Below are positions 26,591 through 37,928 of a stretch of 64,000 nucleotides of DNA, piece by piece. Made by a program: the position numbers and the translations under genes. Under the pieces are notes generated by a model, which was given only the letters and a program-made list of their open reading frames with translations, had not been told where the DNA came from and ran no database searches. Source of the stretch: a candidate division FCPU426 bacterium (GTDB taxonomy: Bacteria; Oederibacteriota; Muellerivitia; Muellerivitales; DAHXKG01); contig DAHXKG010000003.1 of NCBI GenBank assembly GCA_027366525.1, forward strand, positions 1 through 64,000, read 5' to 3'. Position 1 is the stretch's first letter, and every line of letters begins with the position of its first letter.

Positions 26591-29120
26591 GTATTTCCTC
26601 CTCTGATTCTCTAGGAACAGAAACCACTGAGACTAATCGATCATTTTCTTCAAGCTTAATTAAACGCACCCCTTGAGCCATACGACCCGTAGTCTTAATT
26701 TCCTTTACTTGTTGGCGAATAACTTTTCCCTCGGCTGTCATTGCAATAAATTCCTCTTCATCTAATACCGTAATAATGGAAACCACTATGCCGTTTTTAG
26801 GAGTGGTTTTTATGTTCAAAATACCTTTCCCCCCACGGCCTTGACGCCGATAAGCCGTTAGCTTGGTTCGCTTTCCATATCCACGATCGGTCGCTGTCAT
26901 CAAGGTTTTGCCTTCGATAATTACCTGCATACCTACAACTTGATCATTTTTATCTAAGCGAATACCGCGTACCCCTTTGCCGGCTCGCCCTACTTCACGA
27001 ATTTGTTTTTCTGAAAATCGTATACCCTTTCCTGTGCGCGTCGCAAGAAAAATATCTTGTTTTCCATTAGTAATTTCTGCAGAAATCAAGCTATCACTTT
27101 TTTCCAAGGTAATGGCAACAATGCCTCCCGATCGCGGCTTTTCAAACGCGGATAAGGCTGTTTTTTTGATCAATCCATGCGCCGTAGCCATTTGGACAAA
27201 TTGCTGTCCTTGAAATTCCTTTACGGGAAGGACTGCAGAAATTTTTTCTCCTTCTTCCTGACGAATCAAATTGGCTAACGAAGTCCCCTTGGCCGTTCGG
27301 GACGATTCGGGAATATCGTAAACCCTCAGCCAATGCACTTTTCCTAAATTAGTAAAAATCAATAAAACATCATGTGTGGAAGCTGTAAAAATCGTTTCAA
27401 TAAAATCCGACTCGCGAATCCCGGCGCCGGTAATTCCGCGGCCTCCTCTTCGCTGCTTTTGATAAAGATCCATGGGCATGCGTTTCACGTACCCATCATG
27501 GGATCGGGTAATAATCACCGTTTCATTTTTAATCAAATCCTCTTCCCGCAAACTCTCTTCTTTGCCAATAATTTGAGTCCGACGTGGATCGGCATATTGT
27601 ATTTGAATTTGATTCAGTTCTTCTTTGATCACCTGCCATAGTTTTTTTTCAGAAGCCAATATACTTTTCAAACGCTCAATCAATTTAATAATTTCCAAAT
27701 ATTCGTCTTCAATTTTTTTGATTTCCAAATTCGTCAATTGTCGCAATTGCATTTCCAAAATCGCCTGAGCCTGAATATCCGAAAGGCGAAATTGACGCAC
27801 TAATTCTAGTTTAGCTTCTTCAGAATTTTTGGAATGCCGGATCACCTTAATCACCTGATCCAAATTGACAATGGCTATTTTCAGTCCTTCTAAGATGTGG
27901 GCACGACGCTCTGCTTTTTCCAAATCAAATTGAGTTCTTCGAATCACCACTTCTTTACGATGTTCCAAATAATAATGCAATAATCCCTTAAGATTTAAAA
28001 CTCGAGGTTGTCCATTTACCAATGCCAGTTGGATGACTCCAAACGAGGTTCGCAGGGACGTGCTTGTTAAAAGATTATTTAAAACGACCTGTACATGAGC
28101 GCCTTTGGAGATTTCGACTACAATCCGCATCCCTTCTCGATCCGACTCATCTCTCAAATCTGATATGCCATCTAGCTTTTTATCTCGAACCAATTCTGCA
28201 ATTTTTTCAATTAATTGAGCTTTGTTAACTTGAAATGGAAGTTCTGATACAATAATTTGCTCTCGATCATTTTTAAGATTTTCGATGCTCGTTTTAGCTT
28301 GAAGTCGGATACTTCCACGTCCGGTCGTATAGGCATCCGTAATCCCCTCGCGCCCCAAAATAAATCCACCTGTTGGAAAATCTGGCCCTTGAACATATTG
28401 CATTAATTCTTTGATTGAGGCTTCCGGATGATCTATTAAATACACCAAAGCTTGAATAATTTCTCCGAGATTATGTGGAGGAATATTGGTTGCCATTCCT
28501 ACCGCAATCCCCTGAGCTCCATTTACCAAAAGATTGGGAAATCCGCATGGAAGCACTGTCGGTTCTTCTCGAGTATTATCATAATTGGGAACAAAATTTA
28601 CTGTATTTTTATCAATATCGCGCAGTAGTTCTTCAGCCAGAGGGGACATCCGAACTTCTGTATATCGCTCAGCCGCAGGTGGATCTCCATCAATGGAACC
28701 AAAATTTCCCTGGCCATCTACTAACACATAACGCATAGAAAAATCTTGCGCTAGCCGGACAATCGAATCGTAAACACTGGCCGTTCCATGCGGATGATAA
28801 TTACCAGTCACATCTCCAGTTACTTTAGCCGATTTGCGATAGGGTTTTCGAGCAGTTAAGGAAAGGTCATGCATTCCCATAAAAATGCGACGATGAACTG
28901 GTTTAAGTCCGTCTCGAACATCGGGCAAGGCTCGACCCACAATAACACTCATCGCATAATCTAAGTACGATTCTTTCATCTCCTCTTCAACATACGTTGA
29001 AACAACATGGCCTCTCAAATCGCCGCCACTTGAAGAAGATGATTGATTTTTTAAAAGAGGTAACTCATCCGATCGAAAATCATCGCCAGAATTATTTTTT
29101 CTAGTTTTAGGACGTGCCAT
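26583..29120 (-). CDS. gyrA: DNA gyrase subunit A
   Basis: GyrA is the DNA-cleaving subunit of gyrase. An unusual polar 35-residue N-terminal extension precedes the winged-helix/tower domain. The catalytic Tyr153 lies in AERYTEVRMS. The equivalent of the E. coli quinolone-determining region reads HPHGTASVYD (109-118), giving Ala114 where E. coli has Ser83. The C-terminal beta-pinwheel carries the GyrA box QRRGGRG. Length 845 is normal. It follows gyrB by 20 bp. The first helix-containing GyrA domain is complete, with no frameshift. Confidence 0.97.
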   Translation of the reverse strand: MARPKTRKNNSGDDFRSDELPLLKNQSSSSSGGDLRGHVVSTYVEEEMKESYLDYAMSVIVGRALPDVRDGLKPVHRRIFMGMHDLSLTARKPYRKSAKVTGDVTGNYHPHGTASVYDSIVRLAQDFSMRYVLVDGQGNFGSIDGDPPAAERYTEVRMSPLAEELLRDIDKNTVNFVPNYDNTREEPTVLPCGFPNLLVNGAQGIAVGMATNIPPHNLGEIIQALVYLIDHPEASIKELMQYVQGPDFPTGGFILGREGITDAYTTGRGSIRLQAKTSIENLKNDREQIIVSELPFQVNKAQLIEKIAELVRDKKLDGISDLRDESDREGMRIVVEISKGAHVQVVLNNLLTSTSLRTSFGVIQLALVNGQPRVLNLKGLLHYYLEHRKEVVIRRTQFDLEKAERRAHILEGLKIAIVNLDQVIKVIRHSKNSEEAKLELVRQFRLSDIQAQAILEMQLRQLTNLEIKKIEDEYLEIIKLIERLKSILASEKKLWQVIKEELNQIQIQYADPRRTQIIGKEESLREEDLIKNETVIITRSHDGYVKRMPMDLYQKQRRGGRGITGAGIRESDFIETIFTASTHDVLLIFTNLGKVHWLRVYDIPESSRTAKGTSLANLIRQEEGEKISAVLPVKEFQGQQFVQMATAHGLIKKTALSAFEKPRSGGIVAITLEKSDSLISAEITNGKQDIFLATRTGKGIRFSEKQIREVGRAGKGVRGIRLDKNDQVVGMQVIIEGKTLMTATDRGYGKRTKLTAYRRQGRGGKGILNIKTTPKNGIVVSIITVLDEEEFIAMTAEGKVIRQQVKEIKTTGRMAQGVRLIKLEENDRLVSVVSVPRESEEEIRE

Positions 29121-29140
29121 GGATTAATGTTGTTCCTTAA

Positions 29141-31729
<2,589 letters not shown>

Positions 31730-31732
31730 TTA

Positions 31733-32077
31733 TTATTTCCTTCCACTTGCAATACGAAATTCAACTTGTTGAATATTCAATTCAGGAAATTTTTGTTGAA
31801 ACAACCGTAGTCCTTGTTGTTTGCGAAACATCATTTCTTGCAATAAAATCGGATGATTAAATTCTAAAATTAATTTTCTGGATTTTAAATGAAAGCGGTT
31901 AAAAGCATTGGACGCCTTGTCGCCAATCCATTGACGAATCAATTGTTCCAATTGAAAGCGATCTTGCTCGGATTTCATCCCCAATTTTTGAAAAGTTCCA
32001 GACAAAAAATAAGACAGCGGTGTCATTTCTTTTCGAATGCCATATGATTTTTTATCTTTCAGCGATTTAGAACTCAT
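31733..32077 (-). CDS. dciA: DciA-like (DUF721) helicase-operator protein
   Basis: A 114-residue DUF721 protein. The conserved block W.GDKASNAFNRFHLKSRKLILEFNHPILLQEM matches the KH-like domain of DciA, the replicative-helicase loader found in bacteria that lack DnaC/DnaI. It overlaps recF by one base and lies 6 bp before gyrB. Location in a replication operon agrees with the role. The family is divergent, so the assignment rests on the core motif plus context. Confidence 0.85.
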   Translation of the reverse strand: MSSKSLKDKKSYGIRKEMTPLSYFLSGTFQKLGMKSEQDRFQLEQLIRQWIGDKASNAFNRFHLKSRKLILEFNHPILLQEMMFRKQQGLRLFQQKFPELNIQQVEFRIASGRK

Positions 32078-33195
32078 CAGTTTTTATTACTCCCCTCGTT
32101 TTCTAAAGCAACGCGACCAGCATCGACTTTAAAAACCCGAGCATCCCCTAAAAATTTTTTGAAATCCTGCTTGGAGGTTCCAGTTAAAAACGTTTGCCCT
32201 TGTTTCTGAAGATGAGCAAGGAAAAATGCTTGACGTTGCTCGTCGAGCTCTGCCATCACATCATCAAACAGGACTAAGGGATGGGAGCGTTGCTCACCCA
32301 ACAATGTTAATTGAGCAAGTTTCAAAGCCAAAGCTACTGTTCGTTGCTGCCCCTGACTTCCAAAATGCTTAATCGATTTTCCATTCAGGATCAGCTCTAC
32401 ATCATCTCGATGAGGACCCACCAAGGTAATTTGCCTCATCCTTTCTTCCTTTTGAGCTTGCGTCAATTTTTCTAGAAACAATTGCTGCGTTTGATCTATC
32501 GATCCATTCCATGAAATAGAAGCCAAGTATCTCAAGGTCAATTGTTCCTGATTACCCGTTAATTCCGACAATGCATGCTCGGCAATGCGCTCCAAGTGTT
32601 GCACCACTTCTTGACGACGTTGGATGACCCGCGATCCCGCCTGAGACAACGTGCGATTCCACACTTGCCATTCTTTTTCAAGAAATGTTTCTTTTTTTTT
32701 CAGCAAGGCATTTCTTTGTTTTAAAACTCGTTCATACTGCTGTAAATCCGCTAGGTAACTCAGATCCCGTTGCCATAGTACTGCATCCAAATATTTTCGG
32801 CGTAAACCCGGTCCGCCTTTGACTAAATATAAATCATCTGGAGAAAAAATCACCATGGGGATTTTCCCGAGAATCAAGGAAAGTCGTTTTTGTTTTTTCT
32901 CTTCAAAATAAAGTGTTTTTCCAAAGCCTTTTTTAAATTCCAAAGCCACTCGCTCACTTCCATGATCATCCATTAATTGGGCTTCTAAGCGCATGGCTGT
33001 CTGATCAAATTGGATAAGTTCGTCTTCAGAAACCATTCGAAAGGATCGTGTGGTTGAAAGACAATAGAGCGCTTCTAAAATATTGGTTTTCCCTTGCGCA
33101 TTATTCCCCAAAAATAAATTCATCCGAGGATGAAATAGGATTTCCAAGGTATCATAATTTCGAAAATGCGTACATCGAAGCCATTGAACATGCAA
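32077..33195 (-). CDS. recF: DNA replication and repair protein RecF
   Basis: RecF is an SMC-like ATPase of gap repair. Walker A is GNNAQGKTN at about residues 30-38, the opening LRCTHFRNYDTLEI is typical, and the signature FGSQGQQRTVALALK and Walker B VLFDDVMAELD are present. Length 372 is normal. The start is a TTG at 33195 with AAGGA upstream. It is the first gene of recF-dciA-gyrB-gyrA. In most bacteria dnaN lies directly upstream; here a 235-bp gap and a convergent-free membrane protein gene are found instead. Confidence 0.96.
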   Translation of the reverse strand: MHVQWLRCTHFRNYDTLEILFHPRMNLFLGNNAQGKTNILEALYCLSTTRSFRMVSEDELIQFDQTAMRLEAQLMDDHGSERVALEFKKGFGKTLYFEEKKQKRLSLILGKIPMVIFSPDDLYLVKGGPGLRRKYLDAVLWQRDLSYLADLQQYERVLKQRNALLKKKETFLEKEWQVWNRTLSQAGSRVIQRRQEVVQHLERIAEHALSELTGNQEQLTLRYLASISWNGSIDQTQQLFLEKLTQAQKEERMRQITLVGPHRDDVELILNGKSIKHFGSQGQQRTVALALKLAQLTLLGEQRSHPLVLFDDVMAELDEQRQAFFLAHLQKQGQTFLTGTSKQDFKKFLGDARVFKVDAGRVALENEGSNKN

Positions 33196-33431
33196 TCCCT
33201 TAAAATCCTTATCCTATGATCTGTTAACCTAATTTTCAAATTTTCGACGATCTCGAGTTAACTCTATTGCCGATGAATGTTATCGCACACACCCCTAGCT
33301 CAAAAAATATCTTTTATTCCTTATCATTATAATGCAAAAATAAATATTTCAGTATTAAAAAATAGAATAATTCAATTTGTTAATCGTTTGTATCTTGAAG
33401 ATCGCCCACAGAAGCAACTTATTGAGTTTGA

Positions 33432-33983
33432 TTAAGAGCGTTTATGAAATGTTATTCCCAAGGTCCATAAACCTCCCCCCACTAACGAAACAATTAGGAG
33501 CAGTATACTTCCTCGAAACCCAGGATGATCTATCATTAATAACACGGCCCCGAGCGTTAAAGCCCGCAAACTATTATAGAAGACCCAGATTTTCTTGGAT
33601 CTCAAAAGAGCCACTTGATCGGTGGAAAGCGAACCGGTCGTCGTTGAATTTAAGGATCGAAATCCTTTTTTTATCCATGATCCCAGTCCTCCCCCATTAA
33701 GAGCTCCCATCAAAATCAAAAATATAACCGCCATTTGAATGTATGCTTGATGACTGGCTTGAATTTGAATGGTCAAAAATATCCCTGTGACTAATAATAA
33801 CAATAAAAACCAAGAGGCCTGTCGATTACAAGTTCTAGCCATCGTCACCCACGAGCGAACGACTTCTACATTGTCGAATTGCTGAATCCGGGTCAAGCCG
33901 ATTCCAAAACTCCACATCAATCCCACAAATCCTAATACTCCAATTAAATGCAGAAATAAAACCAATCGAAAAATAAGACTCAT
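33432..33983 (-). CDS. DUF2269-like four-helix membrane protein
   Basis: About 183 residues with four to five hydrophobic helices. The N-terminus reads LVLFLHLIGVLGFVGLMWSFG and a Arg-rich loop (ARTCNRQASW) precedes the second helix. This resembles small DUF2269/DUF2214-type membrane proteins of unknown function. ATG 33983 is used because GGAGGG precedes it; a TTG four codons upstream is less likely. It lies 102 bp after the ABC permease gene, on the same strand. Confidence 0.6.
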   Translation of the reverse strand: MSLIFRLVLFLHLIGVLGFVGLMWSFGIGLTRIQQFDNVEVVRSWVTMARTCNRQASWFLLLLLVTGIFLTIQIQASHQAYIQMAVIFLILMGALNGGGLGSWIKKGFRSLNSTTTGSLSTDQVALLRSKKIWVFYNSLRALTLGAVLLMIDHPGFRGSILLLIVSLVGGGLWTLGITFHKRS

Positions 33984-34085
33984 GTTGCCCTCCAAGGACT
34001 TAGTTTAATTACATCTTCAATAGAACACCTTCATTTATTTCAAGCTAATACGGATGTCCTTCTTCATTCACAAGTCGTGCTCCAT

Positions 34086-34856
34086 TTATTTGACGAGCCG
34101 TTGAATCATCGAATAACGTGCTATCCACACGAAAATAACTGTCCACGCCAGCATAATGCCCATTGCCATGAATTGAAAGGGCAATCCGAGTGTTAAAGTT
34201 CGTACTAGTGAATTTACCGCAGTTAGGGGAAAAATCCAAGCAATATACTGCAAGATCCGGGGAAGATTCCCAATGGGATAAAAAACACCACAAAAAAGAA
34301 ACATTGGAAAAACCAAAAGATACTGTGGATAGGAAAGTTCATCAATCGTTCGTGAATATCCGGCAGAAGCCAGCCCCATAGCTGAAAAAAGCATCCCACC
34401 TAAAAAGCAAACAGGAATTAAGGTAATGAGGGATTCTAAATAAAAATGCCCTGCAATTACTCCAATCATACCGACCACCTCGGCTGCAACGGTAGCTTTG
34501 GTGGCATCCCATAATAGTTCTCCCCACAAAACTTCTGAAAGTGTTACTGGTGTAATTGCAATCGCTTGAAAAATCTTTTGATAATACATGCGTACAAATC
34601 CACCAAATCCCCCTTCAAAAAAACCTTGAAAAAGAAGCGTTTGAGCAATGATGCCTGAAAAAACAAAACTTCGATATGACAAAATTCGTCCCTGCGTATG
34701 AATATTGCCCACCAAGGTTCCCACGCCAATGCCAAATGCCAATAAATAAAAAATAGGTTCCAAAAAAGTAGTTAAAAGATAATATGGGAGACTTTTTAAA
34801 AAAGCGACGTAATACCTTTTCCAAACGCATTGAATGTTCCATAATGAATCTGACAT
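34086..34856 (-). CDS. ABC-2 type transporter permease (NodJ-like)
   Basis: A 256-residue integral membrane protein with six predicted helices. The motifs TTFLEPIFYLLAFGIGVG, GELLWDATKATVAAEVV and VFPMFLFCGVFYPIGNLP are typical of ABC-2 exporters of the NodJ/DrrB group. It directly follows its ATPase gene (3 bp gap), so the two form one exporter. The substrate is not evident; relatives export lipo-oligosaccharides, drugs or polysaccharides. Confidence 0.88.
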   Translation of the reverse strand: MSDSLWNIQCVWKRYYVAFLKSLPYYLLTTFLEPIFYLLAFGIGVGTLVGNIHTQGRILSYRSFVFSGIIAQTLLFQGFFEGGFGGFVRMYYQKIFQAIAITPVTLSEVLWGELLWDATKATVAAEVVGMIGVIAGHFYLESLITLIPVCFLGGMLFSAMGLASAGYSRTIDELSYPQYLLVFPMFLFCGVFYPIGNLPRILQYIAWIFPLTAVNSLVRTLTLGLPFQFMAMGIMLAWTVIFVWIARYSMIQRLVK

Positions 34857-34859
34857 TAT

Positions 34860-35690
34860 TTACAATCCTTCTATACCCAGTCGGCTTCCTGTCAATTTTA
34901 AATAAACATCTTCTAAATTCGGTTTGCGTTTCCAAATAACACCCGGACGAACTTCTTCCTCAACCATTTCTCGAATAATATGCTTGCTAATGAGCCTGTC
35001 TGGCGAATCAATATCCAATATTTTTCCAAGATGCAAAATGGCAATACGATCACAAAGTCGTTGCGCTTCTTCCATATAATGGGTCGATAATAAAATAGCT
35101 ACGCCCTTTTGTCTCGCGGCCACTAAAACATCCCAAAGCATGCGACGAACATCAGGATCTAAACCTGTTGTAGGTTCATCTAATACTAAAACAGAAGGAT
35201 TAGAAACCAGCGCTCGTGCTACCTGCAATCGACGTTTCATCCCCCCCGACAGCGTTTCGACATTGGCTTGAATATATTGCATTAATCCAAATTGTTCTAA
35301 TAATTTCTGACTTCTTTGATAGGCTTCTCTTTTAGCAATTCGATAATAACTGGCATGCAAAATCAATTGATCGATTACATTGAAATCGGTATCAAGCGTT
35401 TCCTCTTGGTTACAAACACCCAGTCTAGTACGAGCTTGCCGAGGTTGTCGATGAACATCATAGCCCTCAATCAGGACTTGCCCACTCGTAGGCGGAAAAA
35501 AACCGGTGATGCACTGAATCGATGTTGATTTCCCAGCACCATTCGGTCCTAATAATCCAAAGCACTCTCCTGAATATACTTGAAAAGAAATATCCGAAAC
35601 TGCTTCAACAATTAAACTTTTTTTCTTATTTTGATAATGTTTACTTAAGTGTATAACGGTTAATGGGCTCTGACTCATTCTGTAATCCAT
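34860..35690 (-). CDS. ABC transporter ATPase (NodI/DrrA-like)
   Basis: A 276-residue ATPase. Walker A is GPNGAGKST, the Q-loop region is CNQEETLD, the signature is LSGGMKRR, Walker B is VLVLDEPTTGLD, and the H-loop His is in STHYMEE. The NQE(E)TLD form of the Q-loop is characteristic of NodI-type subunits. The start is either ATG 35690 or ATG 35678; neither has a strong ribosome site. It pairs with the permease at 34086-34856 and lies 33 bp after cobU on the same strand. Confidence 0.9.
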   Translation of the reverse strand: MDYRMSQSPLTVIHLSKHYQNKKKSLIVEAVSDISFQVYSGECFGLLGPNGAGKSTSIQCITGFFPPTSGQVLIEGYDVHRQPRQARTRLGVCNQEETLDTDFNVIDQLILHASYYRIAKREAYQRSQKLLEQFGLMQYIQANVETLSGGMKRRLQVARALVSNPSVLVLDEPTTGLDPDVRRMLWDVLVAARQKGVAILLSTHYMEEAQRLCDRIAILHLGKILDIDSPDRLISKHIIREMVEEEVRPGVIWKRKPNLEDVYLKLTGSRLGIEGL

Positions 35691-35723
35691 ACCATCTTAA
35701 ATTCTGAATATAATTTCCACTCA

Positions 35724-36281
35724 TCATTTTAATTGTTTTACAATGCCCGCTGTTAAATAAAATACTCGTTCAGCTTGAGCGGCTATCCTTTGATTTGCAA
35801 TACCTTGCAATCGAACAAATTGGCGAGCTAGGGCATTAGAACCAATGACACCCAATCCAACTTCATTAGAAACGATATAAACACTGGCTTTAATTGTTTG
35901 AAGAATTCCTGTCAAATGTTCAAGTTCACTGACAATCTCTTGCTCATTCATTTTTTTACCGCCAATACCCGACAAAAGATTTGAAAGCCATAATGTAAGG
36001 CAATCCAGGACAAGAAGATCTGTTTTTTTCCACGACGCATTCTGAAATACCTGAGAAATCATATAAGGTTCCTCCATAGTAATCCATTGGGCTGCGCGTT
36101 GTTGCTGATGCATCTGAATCGCTTGTTTCATTTCCAAATCTAAAGCACAAGCGGTAGCTAAAAAATATCGTTTGGAAAAATTTTCCATTTCTCCTTTTTG
36201 AAGCGCATATTTGGATTTCCCGGATTTAACGCCTCCTAAAATCAGCGTTACTGTTTGAAGGGAATTTATATGATTTTTCAC
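35724..36281 (-). CDS. cobU: Adenosylcobinamide kinase / adenosylcobinamide-phosphate guanylyltransferase
   Basis: CobU phosphorylates adenosylcobinamide and attaches GMP, activating it for nucleotide-loop assembly. The P-loop GGVKSGKSKYA, then DLLVLDCLTLWLSNLL and VSNEVGLGVIGSN..AR, are the standard family motifs, and 185 residues is the usual size. It is far from the other cobalamin genes (2.0-9.5 kb) and is not preceded by a riboswitch that I can see. No cobS, cobT or cobC is in the window. Confidence 0.94.
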   Translation of the reverse strand: MKNHINSLQTVTLILGGVKSGKSKYALQKGEMENFSKRYFLATACALDLEMKQAIQMHQQQRAAQWITMEEPYMISQVFQNASWKKTDLLVLDCLTLWLSNLLSGIGGKKMNEQEIVSELEHLTGILQTIKASVYIVSNEVGLGVIGSNALARQFVRLQGIANQRIAAQAERVFYLTAGIVKQLK

Positions 36282-36474
36282 ACTAACCTACAAATTCAAA
36301 AAATTTAATTAACTCTATTTTACAATGAGAACGCTTAATTTTTGGAAGATTATTTTTATCAATATCAATACTGATCATTCCAATAATGTTTGAAACTACT
36401 TTAATGCAACTGACCATCCATAAAAAGTGAGCCGTATTCACATACAAAGGCATGATTAACATAGCAATCCGTAA

Positions 36475-36925
36475 CTTCAACTGGATCTGATGCATTCACG
36501 GAAATCGCCGTTGGATAATACACCAAGCTTCCTGAATTCGTCCAGAAGAGTTTGTCTTGAGACGAATATTTTTCAATCTGGTTATTATATAATCTGCCAC
36601 GTAAACATTACCTGCTGGTTCTAAAGCCATCTCCAGTGGGTAATCAACACCTCCCCAAAAAGTGACAGGCATCCCTGAGACCATAAGATTTGGATCAAAT
36701 TAGCATTATACGCTAGGGCATCCCTATGGTCAGAACACTGATACAGACCTGGGTTGCATAACTTCCTGAATACCTTGTCCCAAAACCAAAGAAGCCGGAG
36801 GGTGAGATTGTGTGGGTTTGGCTATCAACCCATAGCTCCGAAAGTCATTGGATTCGTATTGGATTTACACGCTCAGGTAAGTCAAAGACTGCAGACACAC
36901 AAAAATATCCATACAAATGTTTTCC
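36475..36925 (-). pseudogene. Decayed copy of the NHL-repeat lipoprotein gene at 60.6 kb
   Basis: The stretch aligns base for base over many segments with 61050-61500 on the same strand, for example GATGCATTCACGGAAATCGC and GTTGCATAACTTCCTGAATA. Substitutions, a deletion in the middle and several stops break the frame. Short open pieces still read VADYIITRLKN and LEMALEPAGNVYVADY, corresponding to the NHL repeats of the intact gene. The signal-peptide end has decayed furthest. It is a paralogous pseudogene from duplication or transposition without a visible mobile element. Confidence 0.85.
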
Positions 36926-36989
36926 CAAAATTATTAAAAACATATACTCACTGAAAACCAATCATTTTATTTATTTCTTTAAGGATAGA

Positions 36990-37018
36990 TTGACGATTGA
37001 AAATCCATTCGCTACAAT
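36990..37018 (+). promoter_or_regulatory. Promoter of the rpmH operon
   Basis: TTGACG (36990-36995), a 17-bp spacer and TACAAT (37013-37018), each one mismatch from the sigma-70 consensus. Transcription would start near 37025, leaving about 80 nt before rpmH. No GC-rich stringent discriminator is obvious. Confidence 0.75.
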
Positions 37019-37107
37019 GAGATGCTGACAGAGAGTTTTAGGATTGATCGATATACCTAAGGACTCACTTTTAAAATTATTTATCTTTTAAGAAGGAATT
37101 GAGGTTC

Positions 37108-37245
37108 ATGAAACGTACATACCAGCCGAATCGGCGAAAACGCCAGAAAGTCCATGGATTTCGTCGTCGAATGAAGAGTGTGGGCGGACGTCGAGTTCTC
37201 AATGCTAGGAGAAAAAAAAGACGTAAAAAAGTAAGTGTTCAGTAA
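37108..37245 (+). CDS. rpmH: 50S ribosomal protein L34
   Basis: A 45-residue L34, too short for many gene callers. It starts [20 protein letters not shown] and continues with [18 protein letters not shown], the conserved L34 sequence. ATG 37108 follows GAAGGAATTGAGG. It heads the plus-strand operon rpmH-rnpA-yidD-yidC-jag-mnmE, whose order is conserved across bacteria next to the origin. In most genomes dnaA lies on its other side; here there is a pseudogene and then cobU. Confidence 0.97.
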   Translation: MKRTYQPNRRKRQKVHGFRRRMKSVGGRRVLNARRKKRRKKVSVQ

Positions 37246-37267
37246 ATAATTGGTTGGAAAGAATTTT

Positions 37268-37651
37268 ATGCCGCGTTTTTTAAAATCAGAGCGGCTTCGG
37301 CATACGCAAGAATTTAAAAAGGTTTTTCAACGTTGTCGAAAATATGAAAATGAGTGCTTTGCATTTTATATTCAGCATCACTCAGACGTAATGATTAGAA
37401 AATATGGAATTTCGATTGGACGGGCTTATGGTAAAGCTCATCTTCGAAATTTGTTAAAAAGGCAGATGCGGGAAATTTATCGGGTGGAACGAGAACAATT
37501 TCAAGGGGGGTATTCCATGATTCTTCTTCCCAAGAAAATTTGTTCCAAAGTCTCTTTTCATGAGCTTAAAAAAGCGTTTCAATTTTTGGCTCAAAAAGCT
37601 GGACTTTACTCCCGGACGAAAACCATCGAGGGTTCAGACCTCACGGTATGA
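37268..37651 (+). CDS. rnpA: Ribonuclease P protein component
   Basis: RnpA binds RNase P RNA and helps mature tRNA 5' ends. The RNR signature HLRNLLKRQMREIYR is clear, as is the N-terminal SERLRHTQEFKKVF. About 127 residues, normal size. ATG 37268 (MPRFLKSERL) is preferred over the upstream TTG 37250 because it matches the family start and has GGAAAG in front. It lies 22 bp after rpmH. Confidence 0.94.
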   Translation: MPRFLKSERLRHTQEFKKVFQRCRKYENECFAFYIQHHSDVMIRKYGISIGRAYGKAHLRNLLKRQMREIYRVEREQFQGGYSMILLPKKICSKVSFHELKKAFQFLAQKAGLYSRTKTIEGSDLTV

Positions 37652-37697
37652 CTGTGAAGAGACAAGACGATTTAAGATCATTTGAAGGAATGCTTTG

Positions 37698-37907
37698 ATG
37701 AAATGTGGAATTTTATTCATGATTAAATTATATCAGCTTTATATTTCACCTTTTTTTCCACCTTCATGCCGGTTTACACCGACATGCTCAGAATATACTT
37801 CTCAAGCTATCTATAAATATGGGATCCTCAAAGGAATCTGGATGGGTCTTAAACGCCTAAGTCATTGTCATCCGTTTTCGTCGGGAGGTTTTCACCCCGT
37901 TCCTTAA
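37698..37907 (+). CDS. yidD: Membrane protein insertion efficiency factor YidD
   Basis: A 69-residue YidD. The conserved core IKLYQLYISPFFPPSCRF, then TPTCSEY and CHPFSSGGFHPVP, is complete. ATG 37698 has AAGGA upstream; ATG 37719 is a shorter alternative. It works at the inner membrane with YidC, which follows 21 bp downstream. Confidence 0.93.
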   Translation: MKCGILFMIKLYQLYISPFFPPSCRFTPTCSEYTSQAIYKYGILKGIWMGLKRLSHCHPFSSGGFHPVP

Positions 37908-37928
37908 TTTTAAATACGGGGGGCTTTT

